DNA of 64,000 nt from Kalaharituber pfeilii (GCA_015179045.1 WHUZ01000027.1:186001-250000), one strand, 5' to 3'. Shown: positions 39,141 to 50,870, counted from the first letter of the stretch. Notes: a model not told the origin generated them from the sequence alone. A program made the numbers and translations.

Positions 39141-39430
39141 CAGGTGACCCTGGCTACAGGTGACCCTGGCTATAGTGAAGGAACGGGCGAGCTTCTTTGT
39201 CTACACAGGTAAAGAAAGCACCCTCGCTATAGTGAAAACTGGTTATAGTGAAGAAAATCGGTCAGATTCTTGGCCTGCATTATAGCCAGGTTCACCTGTA
39301 TAATGAATGTCAAGGATCCGACCGATCTTCTTCACTATGTATAACCAGTTTTCACTACAGCAAGGGCACTTTCATCACCTGTGTACACAAAGAATTTGCG
39401 TTATGCCTCCACTATAGCCAGGGTCACCTG
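39141..39430. mobile_element. TA-target MITE, family CAGGTGAC, outer copy interrupted by an inner copy
   Basis: Begins CAGGTGACCCTGGC, is interrupted at its own TA by the inner element, and resumes TAATGAATGTCAAGGATCCG through to GCCAGGGTCACCTG. TA flanks the whole (39139-39140, 39431-39432). Without the insert it is about 146 bp and aligns with the copy at 38394. Confidence 0.8.
39157..39298. mobile_element. TA-target MITE, family CAGGTGAC, inner copy
   Basis: A 142 bp element from CAGGTGACCCTGGCTATAGT to AGCCAGGTTCACCTG, flanked by TA at 39155-39156 and 39299-39300. It sits inside the left terminal repeat of the outer copy. Confidence 0.8.
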
Positions 39431-39769
39431 TACTTTACACCTATCAGGCGCCATGCTTCGTATGGTACTCGTCACTGGGTATTTAGTGATGCAGGTGGGG
39501 TTTTGCTCCCAAAGTCAGGTACAGACCTTGGCCTCACCTGCTCACAGACCGCTCGCACGGCCTATAACTTGGCCCCCACCTGCATCACTAAAAGCTAGTA
39601 ACGAGTACTCTATATCTGGCAGATGCGAACTTACTTTTTGGGTATATCATAGCGAAAGTCGGAAGTAATCAGACTCAGGAACGCCGATTCGTTCGGCTGA
39701 AGCTGGGTCGTGCCAACAAGACTAGTCCGATCCGCGTCGGGAGTGACGGCGAAGCTAGCTAAGAACATG

Positions 39770-40544
39770 CAGTCTAACTGGACCTCGCTATTCCGGAAAC
39801 CTTGCTATATCGGATGGCCTCTGATTCGGACAACCGTTTCCCATACAAATCGCCCTTGCTATACCGGACGCCGTAACAATTCCGGACCGAACAGAAACCT
39901 CCAGACAAGTACCCCCCTGTCTTCATACAAATATTATTTGCTATACCAGATACACTTATACTAATACATCTTAGACTACCCCACTTCACACTTGGCTGCT
40001 ATCACTGCTGCTACCATCACTTGCTACAATGTTGTTCAAGTAATGGAAACTGGGCGCTTCGCTGCTTCTTTTTCCATGTACTATCATTTCTAAGATCAAT
40101 TGTTAAGCACTTATCACTTTATTTCAAGATATCTAACAAAGTAGGGACAGCTACTGATCAGCCCTAAATAATAGGTTAGATACTTAGGATATCACAGTTA
40201 GTTAAAGTACAATAATTTTAGCAATTTATCTCAAAAATATTTACCAAATTCACTTAACTTTTCTTTAGCATACTTTGGTTCTAGTTGACATTTACATATT
40301 TGATGCTTCTCAAGCACACTTAAGGCCCGATGTTGTCTAGATTTTGTAAGCAATGCAATTGTATTTGGCTGGATATGTAAACAAGTTGATGTTTACTTTG
40401 TTCATTTCCTATTTCAGTAATTATTTAAATTTGCAAATTTTTCACCCCCCTGTCTGCCAAGCTTTCTATTCTATACCGGAACCTTGCTTGCTATCGGACG
40501 AAAAGTGCCAGATTTTAGCGATCCGGTATAGCAAGGGTAGACTG
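39770..40544. mobile_element. Non-autonomous Fot1/pogo-like element
   Basis: 775 bp with terminal repeats CAGTCTAACTGGACCTCGCT (left) and, reading inward, CAGTCTACCCTTGCTATACC (right). The right end is followed by TA; the left flank is TG, a probable decayed TA. Internal motifs such as TTGCTATACCGG recur. There is no long open frame, so no transposase is encoded. Confidence 0.65.
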
Positions 40545-40972
40545 TAGGCGATTCTCTTCCTGTTCAATTGATTGGATCATTGCTTCTAGACTATAGATTA
40601 GCGTTGATTCTTTTGCTAGGACAACTCTACTTATACCTGTCAAGGCTAACTACATAGCTGTTTATATATACATTTATTCTGACCGGCTATATCGCGAGCC
40701 TTGTGCTGTACCAGCTCGCTAGATAGTGCGGGCAATACGGTTGATTTGAACGTGTGCCAGGCCTAATGCAAGCTGGCAAATTGGCGGAGCGGTCAGTTTT
40801 GCGGTCGGAGTTCATTTGGGGCTGGTTATTTTCCTTGCTAGTCAAACAAAAGAAGCTGACTACTACAGATACGATGACGAGGCAAGACTAATGTGCGTGA
40901 AGGAAATGGAAATCGGGTTACTATTCCTAAAGTAGCAAGTCAATGTTTGAGCAGACATTTTCACTCATAAGG

Positions 40973-41483
40973 AGATACTATTTTGATATTGAGAGATGAT
41001 TCAGGAATTGAGATATGAAACTACTATAGAAATTTAAAGAATATATGTAGAAGAAAATACGTTGAGCAGCTTGTGATATTATGCTCAGACTGAGGTACTA
41101 ATATATAGTGATGTTGACTTATCCATGTTTGGTGTGTAAGGTTAGATGATAGAGAATACAGCTAAATATATTGAGAGCTTTAGGATCTTGCAAAGACATG
41201 TAAAAATAAACTTAAAGAATAGTCTTATCAAGTGTACACTTTCATATTAGTACAAGATCCTAAGGTTCTATATTCAACGGTATATCCTATACAGCCCTAG
41301 CCTTATATACTATATATAGATAAATATACATCTTCATATATTGTATCTTAACATAGGTATAATGCTACAAGCTGCTCAATATATACCCTTCTAGATATAT
41401 TCTTACATTCCGCATACCTTTATAGTTGCTTCATATCTCTATTCCTGAATCCTATTTCAATATCGAAATATCTCTTTGTAAGT
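40973..41483. mobile_element. Foldback element / giant imperfect hairpin, about 510 bp
   Basis: The left arm matches the reverse complement of the right arm almost to the centre. Examples: GATTCAGGAATTGAGATATG against the complement of CATATCTCTATTCCTGAATC, GAGCAGCTTGT against ACAAGCTGCTC, and CTTTAGGATCTTG against CAAGATCCTAAG. The loop is about 41190-41255. No coding frame. The target-site duplication is not clear. Confidence 0.75.
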
Positions 41484-41662
41484 AATAATTCTCCATCAAA
41501 AATTGACCTTTTACTCTGGAAATATTAACCCAATTGGGAAACGCTTGCACTGCAAATAGAAAAAAGAAAGAGGGCGCATTGGAGAATGCAAACGACAATT
41601 TTTTGGCACCCACTTATAAAATATATCCTGCTACTAGCAATTGAGCGTTTGTTCAGAAGACG

Positions 41663-41920
41663 TTGATTTGGAAAAACAAACTTCCCTCTGCAGCTCCAGT
41701 TGCTCAAAGCTCCACGAACGCCCGAGCATTCATGGCATGCCTATCCATTCAGCCTTTGAAAACCCTAGGCTTCTTCAATGTTATCTTCGTCACGCTCATG
41801 GGAGAAGAGGGTCGTAAACTAATAAGAGTTCCCGACGACAACGAGGATGAATTTGAGGTGGCTATCTATCATCTAGTTAATACCCAAAAGGAGCAAACCT
41901 CAAGAAAAACGTTCCTATGA
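41663..41920 (+). other. Short open frame, 85 codons, doubtful
   Basis: MIWKNKLPSAAPVAQSSTNA... has ordinary composition but no motif and no visible partners. It may be a remnant of a transposon gene. Listed only because nothing else occupies 41500-42200. Confidence 0.15.
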
Positions 41921-42250
41921 CACAGCACTTGATAATATACAATGACGACAAAATGCTCTCGAGCATATATATGGAGCTAAAAATAGCATAATATTAGATA
42001 AGCTATCACCTAGAGAAGCTCTTGCAGCCAAGACCTTGCTCGGGATTGGAATTAAGATCTCAATACATTTAGCGGATATGCAGAAGTCGCACATGATGTT
42101 AGTTGGATGCGGGAGATGTAACAGCTCACTCCAATTAACGTGTTTTCTAAACCTTCTACCAGGTTTTCTCGATGCAAAGGAATGGGTTGCATTTGACAAA
42201 TCATGAAGCGATGGAACGTACCATAGGATTCCGCTGGCCCTCAACACTTG

Positions 42251-42312
42251 TTTTTTTTTTTTTTTTTTTTTTTTTGTCACGTAACCCCGCATACAGGCTA
42301 CCAGCCTATGGC
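42251..42312 (-). mobile_element. Micro-retroposon, type A' copy
   Basis: A T run of 25 followed by GTCACGTAACCCCGCATACA and GGCTACCAGCCTATGGC, that is, the unit plus A tail on the minus strand. The middle GGCT-NNN-AGCC is a perfect small hairpin. No clear target-site duplication. Confidence 0.6.
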
Positions 42313-42338
42313 AAAGACCCATACCCAGGTAAGGTTAA

Positions 42339-42430
42339 GCAACTATCTATGCCCGGCCATGACGAACAGCTGCACGCGGGGTTACGTGATGGAAAAAAAA
42401 AAAAAAAAAAAAAAAAAAGCAACTATCTAT
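42339..42430 (+). mobile_element. Micro-retroposon, type A copy with perfect 12 bp target-site duplication
   Basis: Unit 42351-42392 (42 nt, GCCCGGCCATGACGAACAGC then GCGGGGTTACGTGATGG) plus 26 A. GCAACTATCTAT flanks it at 42339-42350 and 42419-42430. Confidence 0.85.
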
Positions 42431-42850
42431 CTACCACCTCTACGTAGGCACATTGGGCACCTAACGTACCCTCTGGCCGTATCCGCCAGCCCAGATCGAG
42501 GCCGGCGAACCATTCCTCGAACAGGTTGCCCTCTACTCCCTCCTGCCTCCACCCATTCTCCTGTAGGTCCTCCCAGCACAGCCAGGTGACTTGCACCTCA
42601 TCCCAATTCTTCCTCTGGGGCCGCTCCAGCTCAGCACACCTGAACAACACGTGCTCAGCACTCCATATCTCTCCACAGGTACAATGCGCTTCGCCCCCCG
42701 ATCTTCCTCCTCCACATCGCTCACCCTTTCCCAGTCCGTAGCCAGGTGTAATTTGTAAGTGCTCTCCTACCCCGCTTCACAAACTTATCCTCCTCAACAG
42801 TTAATGATTGTTGCCAGAATTGCAGAAGTAGGAAAGTCCTATATGATTAC

Positions 42851-42893
42851 CTCCCTGCCATGGCGAACAGCTGCAAGCAGAGGTATGTGATAT
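42851..42893 (+). mobile_element. Micro-retroposon, type A unit without tail
   Basis: CTCCCTGCCATGGCGAACAG then CAAGCAGAGGTATGTGATAT. The A tail and duplication are not visible, so it is an old or decayed copy. Confidence 0.5.
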
Positions 42894-43127
42894 TTAACTA
42901 GCGTTTTAGGATACCTTATCTGGGTTACACCACCTACCGGAAGATCAATTGAGGAAGTTATACCTGTATTGGTATACAATGGATATGCAGATTCTAGCGT
43001 TGATGGAGATCCACTATTCACAGTGCCTTACAGATGGGCTTAACAATAACAATCTTATTCCTTGCCACGTTTGCGAACCAACTGCATACAATCACCAAAT
43101 GTCAGAGAATACGATGCATTTGTACTA

Positions 43128-43286
43128 CAGTCGAGCCTCTCATGTTGGATCCTGTCATATTGGATAACCTGTCTTATTGGGTCCGCTTTGCCGGCCCAAG
43201 CTGGGCCGGTGGGGATTATTGGCTATTTTATCTTGTTGGATAAATCTCACCGGTCCCGGCCTTATCCAATGTTACAGGTTTGACTG
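43128..43286. mobile_element. TA-target pogo-like MITE, family CAGTCGAGCC, copy 1
   Basis: 159 bp flanked by TA (43126-43127, 43287-43288). The ends are CAGTCGAGCCTCTCATGTTG and, inward from the right, CAGTCAAACCTGTAACATTG. The inside holds GATAACCTGTCTTATTGGGT, shared with the copy at 43798. Confidence 0.75.
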
Positions 43287-43472
43287 TACTTGCTTGAACA
43301 TGGTCTCGACTGTCACAGTGCCATTGGTGGTACTGTAGCCACGCACCATGCACCATGCAACACATAACCCCAGCTTATATAACTCAGGACAATTCTTTGT
43401 CACCAACTCATCAGCGTCGACCACTTAGTACACCGCCGATCTGTATGAACTTGCCAAAATTTACAACACATA

Positions 43473-43512
43473 TATTCCTCGACTCCCTATAGAATTCCTC
43501 AACTCCCTATAG
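43473..43512. repeat. Tandem duplication of a 20 bp unit
   Basis: ATTCCTCGACTCCCTATAGA is followed at once by ATTCCTCAACTCCCTATAGA. No function suggested. Confidence 0.5.
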
Positions 43513-43570
43513 AGGACGGTTTTCAATGTATGGAATTCCAGAGGCCACTTACTGATGAGCATCAGACTAA

Positions 43571-43795
43571 ATGCTGCATCTCAAGCCCACAAACAAGTCA
43601 CTTTTACGTATGCCAAGTCTAATGCCTTGTGAAGTTGCGATCGGTAAAGATATTACCCCTGCCTCTGCAACTATTCTCCAGAATAAGTGCCACAATATCA
43701 GAATTATAATGATTGATGAAATGTCAATGATCGGGCAGTGGTTTTTAACATGGATTGATCGAAGAATTGGTTACAATAGAACGTCTACTGTCATG
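43571..43795 (+). pseudogene. Fragment of a Pif1-like (Helitron-type) helicase
   Basis: The frame contains LHLKPTNKS near the start and IRIIMIDEMSMIGQWFLTWI at about residues 43-62. This matches the Walker B segment (DE-x-SMIG) and following helix of Pif1-family helicases, common in fungal Helitrons. Walker A is missing upstream, and the frame runs into a MITE at 43798. It is a short relic and not a functional gene. Confidence 0.6.
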
Positions 43796-43797
43796 GT

Positions 43798-43913
43798 GGA
43801 AAACCTGTCTTATTGGATCAACTTGCGAATTGGGGCGGTAGGGATTATTCGATATTTGGTCTTATTGGGTAAACCCCGCTAGTCTCGGCCTTGTCCAATA
43901 ACAGGTTCGACTG
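43798..43913. mobile_element. TA-target pogo-like MITE, family CAGTCGAGCC, copy 2
   Basis: Shares AACCTGTCTTATTGG, GGGATTATT and the right end CAATAACAGGTTCGACTG with copy 1. TA flanks both ends (43796-43797, 43914-43915). The left terminal repeat is altered or shortened. It interrupts the helicase fragment. Confidence 0.65.
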
Positions 43914-44139
43914 TAGCATTTCCTGGCCGTCAAGTTGTACTAATGCTCGTACCATTGCGATGGCAGGCTTTATATAACCGCTGCCACTGGGGGATCCAAG
44001 AAACCAGGGCCTAGACATAAGGCAATCCTGCCGTGTTATTCCGTGAAAATTAACGAAGTCCTTCAAACCCACCATTCGATAGACAAAAGCAGCACGGATT
44101 AGCAAGACATGCTCTCCCCGAACTGTTAATCGGAGACTC

Positions 44140-44176
44140 TCGTAATAGCCCTTGGGGCGGCATACGAGTAATGATA
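44140..44176 (+). mobile_element. Micro-retroposon, type B unit without tail
   Basis: TCGTAATAGCCCTTGGGGCG then GCATACGAGTAATGATA. No A tail or duplication. Old copy. Confidence 0.45.
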
Positions 44177-44249
44177 CAGAGTGTTTCACCTAGAACCCGT
44201 CCAATACTGGGAAACTGCCCAAATTTACGGAACAACGTATGAAGCTCCT

Positions 44250-44321
44250 GTGAATGCAAATAGCCCTCAAGTGGGCTCAAATTAAAGCCAGCGCATGGAA
44301 GAATATCGTAGATTATTTTCC

Positions 44322-44370
<49 letters not shown>

Positions 44371-44500
44371 CAAAATATACCATATCAATGGGGACCTCTT
44401 CCGATATATATACAGCCCTTATGTTAGATATGCTCTGAGTCTCCATGTGTGGAAGAGCCTTACCTGAAGTCTTATGTACTCAATAAATACTCTATGTCAA
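44250..44500. repeat. Dispersed repeat, copy 1 of 2, highly diverged
   Basis: AAATAGCCCTCAAGTGGGCT and the following text resemble 52370-52600 (AAATAGCCCTCAAATAGGCT), with further similarity around GCTCTGAG and CCTACCTGA. A long T run (about 44325-44368) lies within this copy. The element type is unknown. Confidence 0.4.
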
Positions 44501-46030
44501 AGAGGTATAGCAAGCTTGGTAGTGACTGGACAGGGTACCACCATCATGCTTAGGTGGACATTTTGCCTATTTAGGTAAAGGGTAATACCAGGTAATTATG
44601 CAATCAAAGAAGATGAATAGAGACCATCAAAAGCTATGAAATGGCAATACATGTATAGGAAGATAATTTTGGAATAGCTTACGGCACTGGCTACTGTTTT
44701 GAGCAGTTTGAATACTATAGAATATATTTGCATAAACACCTAATTGCTCAGGATAACACAATAGAAGTACTTACATATTCTAGCAACTCAGCATTTCAAT
44801 GTAGGTCATCTGGGCCGGTCCAAGCCAGTTTCAGGCCAACTCTGGCAGTACAAGTCCACGGCAAGGCAAGTACAAGAGATACAGCAATAGCTAATCGGAT
44901 GGGCAGAGTTCATGTTTTTCACTCTAAGGCTCAGTCTTCATTCCCAATCCTCAGTGACTTGCGAGATCTGGACAACAGTGAGGGACCAGCCTTCACATAG
45001 ACTGACTTGGAAAAAACAGCAATGCTGCCAGCGGTAGGGGCCAGGAAGATGGGGACAACAGCCATTCGGGCGTTCATACACGGGGCAGCTGCATCTACAA
45101 TTCTGAGGTTTATTAGTGCAGTGGTGGAACCGGACTTTTGCTGAGGTTGCTGAATCTTTCCTGTCGGCAGAGAGACAGACTCGGATAGTTCTTACGCTGG
45201 AATATTTTCCCTTTTTTTTTTTCAATTTATTATTATATTTACTTTTTTCCGTTACCCATATGCAGCCCTTTTGGAATATGATGGAATGATATCCAGATGA
45301 AAATAGCTCCAATTTTCGCCTATTTGAAACCTTTCATATGAAGCATAGATGAACTAACAACTCCGATGCTGTTTCGCACAGCATCCACGTATATGTAAAA
45401 GTATGTATGTATGTACGTCTAAGTTACTGGGGGTTTCCTACTGAGGACGTGCCTGGGCTACATGGGCTGCATGGTATGGTCAGGATTGCATGGAATGATG
45501 GATGCGCGCATGCATGCAAGAGTGACTGCATAGCGCATGGCGGTGGCACGACAGAAGCTTCTGGTGTACGCAGAGATACAGCGCTTAAGGACTTAGATTT
45601 TGACTCGAGAATAGACATCAGAATATACTCTTTCATAGTCTCGTAACTAGACTCTTTCATGGGCTTTGTCCTTCACCATCGGCTTTGTCCTTTACAGGAC
45701 GTTCCGAGTTTTAGCTCATCACATTCTCTTCTAAAATGTATACTACTCGAGAAGCAATCAACAACATGAGCTCCATACCATACGGACAGCTGTTTATAAA
45801 CAGCGCTAAGCAGAAACAGTAAAACACTAACAAACTTTATGAAATAACGACTATGGGCTGTCCGCAATATCAAATCATGATTATCAAAACCGAGAGGGTT
45901 GATCTAAGTCCCGAGGTACGCTCTAGAGATCTTGAAAACTTTCATGTGCAGTAGTTTCAAACTTCGCCAATTTTTACTCAAACAACTCTTCTTTTACGTC
46001 CACAAATACCCTCTGCGATCTCTCAACTTT

Positions 46031-48100
46031 TCAGCTCCTTGGCCAGCCTCCCCCACTTCCTTTCCTGTTCCCACGAGGCCTCCAATTCTTTCCACTCCCC
46101 CTCAGCGGCCTATCCTCCAGCCTGGGTGGCCCTGTGCATCTACTGTCACCAGTGGTTGCTCCCGCAACGACACACACATCTTCCTTGACATACTTTGGCT
46201 CCTGCTCCTTGGGGTTGCCCATGCTAACGAAAATCGAAGGATCCTCGGGTCTTGAACGTTTTATCTGTTGATCTTCTAAAAGGTTGTTTTGCTGCTCATT
46301 AGTTGCCCTTTTTAGCTGAACTAACGATACAATCATGTCATGTGGTTGCTTGTATCGCTCAAGTCGCCATAGTTGCTTCTCCTTTTCCTGCTCTGATGCG
46401 GTAATGTCAGAAAGATTCCTCTGCTCATTAGCCTCCCAGCACGCAGTCTTTTCTTCCATTGCCTCTGATGCTCTGTTTGGTAAATTTGGCATCGGAGGCC
46501 GCCAGCAATCGGCCTTGAGGTGTCTTCTCCTCTCGTTAGGCCCCTTCTCATCAACTTTCCTGTTCATATTTGCTTTCTTAATACTCTCCATTGATGGTTT
46601 CCTAGGTAGATTTGACGCTTGTGCATGCGAACAATTTGTTTCAATGTGTTTGGAGGGTTTGAAATCCGGCTTTTGTGGAAGGGAGTGGCGCGAAGGTTCC
46701 ACAGGGCCCTTAATTTTGTCTACTGATCTGTGTACTTGCTCTACAGGAGCTGCAGGAACATTTCTTGTACGACCCTTCGATAATGACACAGCCAGAACGA
46801 GGTCCTTCCTGTGAAACAGTGGATTATTCTCCGGTTTTTCAGGGAGTTTGGCGTTCCCTGTTTTCGTCATTCCCATAGCAAACTCCAAATTGACGGTTGT
46901 ACAAGTTTCCTCTGCTTTCTTTGAAACTTTCTCATCTCTATCCTGAGAAGCTTCCTTTCCTTTAATTTCGTTTGTCTTTAAGGGCTTGGAAGCTTTTTTT
47001 TTTATGAGACTCTTTTATCTGACTCTCATCCGTACCCGACTCCTGGAAGCCATTTTTTTCCTCGTTGTGAGGCAAAGATTTGCCCTGGCCCTCCTTTGGA
47101 TTCTTATCAGGTTTAGAGCCCCCTCCGCAAATGCCCTCCTTTGTAGGCAATGAGTGTGAATCTACTCGTTTCTGCTCCTCCTGAGACGAAACCACTTTCG
47201 CCTGTTTTGCATTCAGCTCGTTAGAATCTTTTTGATCTTTGTGAAGCCACAAGTCCTTCCAACATCCTTTCGCAAGTTCGAAGCACGCATATGGAAGTGC
47301 ATTGCTCTGATCTTGGATAAGGGCCTTTGCTTCTAGATGCTTGCAGTCGGAGGTCCGAACCCAGTCGTATGTCATCATGCAGTGGCAATCAAGAGCAGCC
47401 GGTACGAACATGTACTTGCTGCTACGAAGCTCGGAGCAGCCCTTCATAGCTTCCTGCGCCAAGACATCAACTATTTTCATCAGCTCTGTTTGAGCACATT
47501 GCAGCTTGTCGTCCCCTGGATGCCGTGCTTGGATGTACGTTACGTACGCTGGATGGAACAGATATTCTTCAATCACATACGTCGGGTAAGTCATTCTGAG
47601 ACTAGAATTCGGAACCTTTAATGTTAGCAGTCTAGCTCCTCTGAGTTTTAAACTACATTCAACAGGCCTACTATAACGCACACAGCTTTGCTATCGTGAA
47701 GTACGTTGTTATTATCCCCCAAATAGAGTCCCCAGTAGCTGAAAGTGAAACCGACATCCAACGTCCCGAGCGTTTGCTTTTCATGAGGGTTACAGCGCCT
47801 TGTGGTGAAAAGCAGTACTGGTACTCCAGCAGAAAGCCCAGTGATTTTGGTGTTACATAGGGCAACGTGAATTGTTCGTGGAATCTCTGCTCTCGTCAGA
47901 GGATTCAGTGCTCTCTTCCATCGACTCAGCAAAGTGACTCCATTCTTTGGAGTGCCTCCAGCCTTTCTGTATTCGTTCCAGATTACATTGACGAACTCAG
48001 TGATACCTGGTTCTTCTAGATCCACGAGTTTTGTGATTTGTCGAAACTTGAGATTGTGGAGCCTAAAGCTTGCAGCTAGGCCTTGAGATTTTGTTGCCAT
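46031..48100 (-). pseudogene. Unknown gene broken by two small frameshifts (or with unrecognised introns)
   Basis: Three minus-strand frames follow one another almost without a gap: 48100 down to about 47690 (MATKSQGLAASFRLHNLKFR, including TRRCNPHEKQTLGTLDVGFT); about 47690 to 47000 (SLRMTYPTYVIEEYLFHPAY, ALDCHCMMTYDWVRTS); and about 47000 to 46031, a long Lys/Pro/Glu-rich tail ending NRKGSGGGWPRS. The first join falls in GTGTGCG, where one extra GT would shift the frame. The second falls in a run of ten A (46994-47003), where nine would keep it. The joined product would be about 690 residues: a folded N-terminus and a basic disordered tail. I do not recognise the family. Assembly errors, slippage or real decay are all possible. 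Confidence 0.5.
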
Positions 48101-50327
48101 CCTTTGATTTGAAGGTCCACTTATGAGTGGATATTCACAGCTGTCTCTGTGCTTTTGGTCGGGCTTTTTCGACGTTCCACTTGTTGTGATGAGGTGAGGT
48201 ACATCAGAATCAACTATTGCTATGCTACGATCCTAATTGTCCCGAGTGCAGCGGTGTTGCCAACACTGGGTATCCCCAGCAAAGCACCGCGAATTTTCAA
48301 CAATAGCAACCAAGAACTGTTCCGAGGAAGTGTTGCTAGAAGCCTAGAACAGAAAGATTTCGTGGGCGACATCCAAAGCTGTGGAAGAGCTCGTTTCGGA
48401 GAATTCTGAGAACAAGAATCAAACCTGTTGATTCTTATTAACATGCTGACAACCTGTGTCGACAAATATGATTTGTGTGTCCTTCTACTTGTATGTGCAG
48501 TTTTGCTCGTACGAGCCTGCTACCATTCAAAGATTTGATTGATGTATAGAGAGTTTCCTATTCAAGGGCCGCAAGTCTGGAGGGCACGGTTAGTGTAGGG
48601 GCACAAAAGTGTTCGGAGAAGCACCTATAGCAACTGTACGTCATGTCATTGAATTCATAACTAAGTGCGTGACCTGGTGTTCTTCTAGTTAAGGTTAGCT
48701 ATAGCGTTTCCCGAATCACAAAAGGTGCATGTGTGATTTCGTCGGCCACAGTCTCAGTCAATCTAGATGCGACACGTCATGGAATGTGTAGGAGTAGCCC
48801 GTTGAGACTTAACAAACAACTCGCCTGGTTTGTACGAGATAGCTGCGGTTAAAGAAGTTCAGCATTAAAGTTGCGTCAGCCTGCGATGGAACTGCACTGG
48901 CTGGGCACTGGACCATCCAGCTCAGTGCACGACAACTCATGAACTATGACACACGATTGGGGAAGAAGCCGTGACCATATACTGTACACATCAGTAGTAA
49001 TAACAGCTCAGACTATGTTGTTACTTGCCGGATTGGTGTACTTGTCGTTCTACTTGACGAGTGGCCGTGAGAAGCTATTGGATCAAGTAAGCGTTTATGA
49101 TTCATATTCCGAACTCGTATGCGGTGTTTCAACCAGCCAGTGCAACTTACCGGGGCCGGGCCTATCATAGCCGCAGTGAGACCAAAAGCCGGCCCCCAGT
49201 CCCATGCCAAGACCCCAACGCCCGGCCCACTCGACTTCTTTCCTAGAGGGGGTAACCCCGTTTCCTATGTAAGTCTTATACCGCGTATAGTCCCGGAAAA
49301 AGTGCAATAGCCAGGCACCGTCGGGGACGTTAAATAATAACAAGCTTGATGCACCGGGACGCCTCCTCCCACTTGCCTTACTATGTCCCGGCCTCGTCCC
49401 CAGCTACTGCCCTGCAATCGAGCACTTCTAGATTCTGCCCCTTATTCCCAACCTCCATAAGTACTAGACCCTTGACTGGGTATATATTATGTCAAGTCTA
49501 CAAGACTTGCGACACGCAGCAGGACACCGAACCCTCTGGGAACCTGCAAATTTAGTATTCCTAGACATCAGTTTGCATCAAGCTATGTACAGCATTACAA
49601 CCTTCTTTAGTTGGACGTCCTGAACTACGGTAGGTTGAGACTGAACGATAATGGCTGCTGAATATGACCTTTATCCCACTATCACCGTTTGGATTCTACA
49701 TTGAACGAAAAAGCATCGAGCTCCAGCGAAGATATCGCCACTCTCTTCCTGCCTTAGGCTTCCTATAAATTTGGAATCTTTGAATGGAACGTGGCGCCCA
49801 GCACCCGAACGGATCTCGGTTAAAACAGGACATATACCTAGAAAGGGAGCACATTATAGGCAATGGGCATTGCTGCCCGCAAAAATTCCTAGAGTGGGCT
49901 GAGTTCAAGGTCATTGGTATAGGCATAAAGGACAGTAAGCTACAAAGCGTGCTGCAACATGCAGATGTACATTGCAGGAGGCAGAAACTGATTTTGAAAG
50001 TTGAAGTCGATAACCGAGACGCATTGGCGGTTCGCAGAATAAATTGCAAGACTTTGACAAAAGTGGGAATGCTCAATGGCGCGGTCCATAAGTCTCGGCC
50101 GGCTCTGTAGTACTGCATTGCTATTTAATATCACGTTGTAGCATGAAGTTTAAAACAGTGTCTCCTCCTAACTACTTAGACTATTAACATATGCGTGGGG
50201 ACGTTGAAGAGGTCTTGTTTCAAAACTGAATGCTCTATAAAACTATATTGCCAACTTGATAACGTATCTACAGCTAGTTCGAATATATTTCACGAGGTAT
50301 CGGACCGACTGGCTTGACCTCCTATTG

Positions 50328-50400
50328 TAAAAAGTCCAGTATCCTGCAGTGCATCTTGTTAACCGTAATACTTAAGAGCGCTAAGCTACTGGACTTTTTA
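50328..50400. repeat. Short inverted repeat, 14 bp arms
   Basis: TAAAAAGTCCAGTA (50328-50341) and its exact complement TACTGGACTTTTTA (50387-50400) bound 45 bp. The right arm overlaps the possible target duplication of the A' copy that follows. It may be a tiny MITE or a chance hairpin. Confidence 0.4.
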
Positions 50401-50448
50401 GGGGGGTCAGTCACATAACCCTGCATACAGACTACCAGCCTATGGCCG
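50395..50448 (-). mobile_element. Micro-retroposon, type A' copy
   Basis: TCACATAACCCTGCATACAG then ACTACCAGCCTATGGC reads as an A' unit on the minus strand, with only a short T stretch as tail. CTGGAC occurs on both sides (50389-50394, 50449-50454), a weak 6 bp duplication. Confidence 0.5.
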
Positions 50449-50541
50449 CTGGACATATTTGGTATGTACTCAGTACAAAAGAGCATACAGTACATCCATC
50501 AACGATATCTCTGCCCCAAAGAAGTTATAGCTAACGGTGAT

Positions 50542-50641
50542 GTGAGAACACAGTTTTTTTTATTTTTTTTTATTTTTTTTTTTATTTTTATATCAATACT
50601 CGCATGCCGCCCTATGGGCTATGGCGAGGTGAGAACACAGT
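50542..50641 (-). mobile_element. Micro-retroposon, type B copy with perfect 13 bp target-site duplication
   Basis: GTGAGAACACAGT at 50542-50554 and 50629-50641. Between them lie a T tail interrupted by single A residues and the unit TATCAATACTCGCATGCCGC then CCTATGGGCTATGGCGAG. Confidence 0.85.
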
Positions 50642-50861
50642 GTTGACAACTGCAGGCCTTGATTCAACGATACTAAGTGCTGTATCGGATTGTCATTGAT
50701 TCTACAAAGGGGCAGCCACAGTAAAGGCAAGTTCGTCGTTTGGCGTGGAATGCTCTGAGTGTATTGGCCTTAAATTGGCTAATTTAGAAAATTTTGGCTA
50801 TGTAACCTAAACAATAGTCAGTGAATACAGTGTACAGAACCCCAAAACTTACCTTATAGAA

Positions 50862-50870
50862 GATCGACCC

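Noticed and set aside
44325..44368. T run of about 44 as a micro-retroposon tail
   Set aside because: No unit sequence beside it (GCCAAAATATACC follows) and no duplication; it lies inside a different dispersed repeat.
49784..50110. 108-codon plus-strand frame opposite a 140-codon minus-strand frame
   Set aside because: Neither shows a motif or splice context; overlapping frames of this size are expected by chance.
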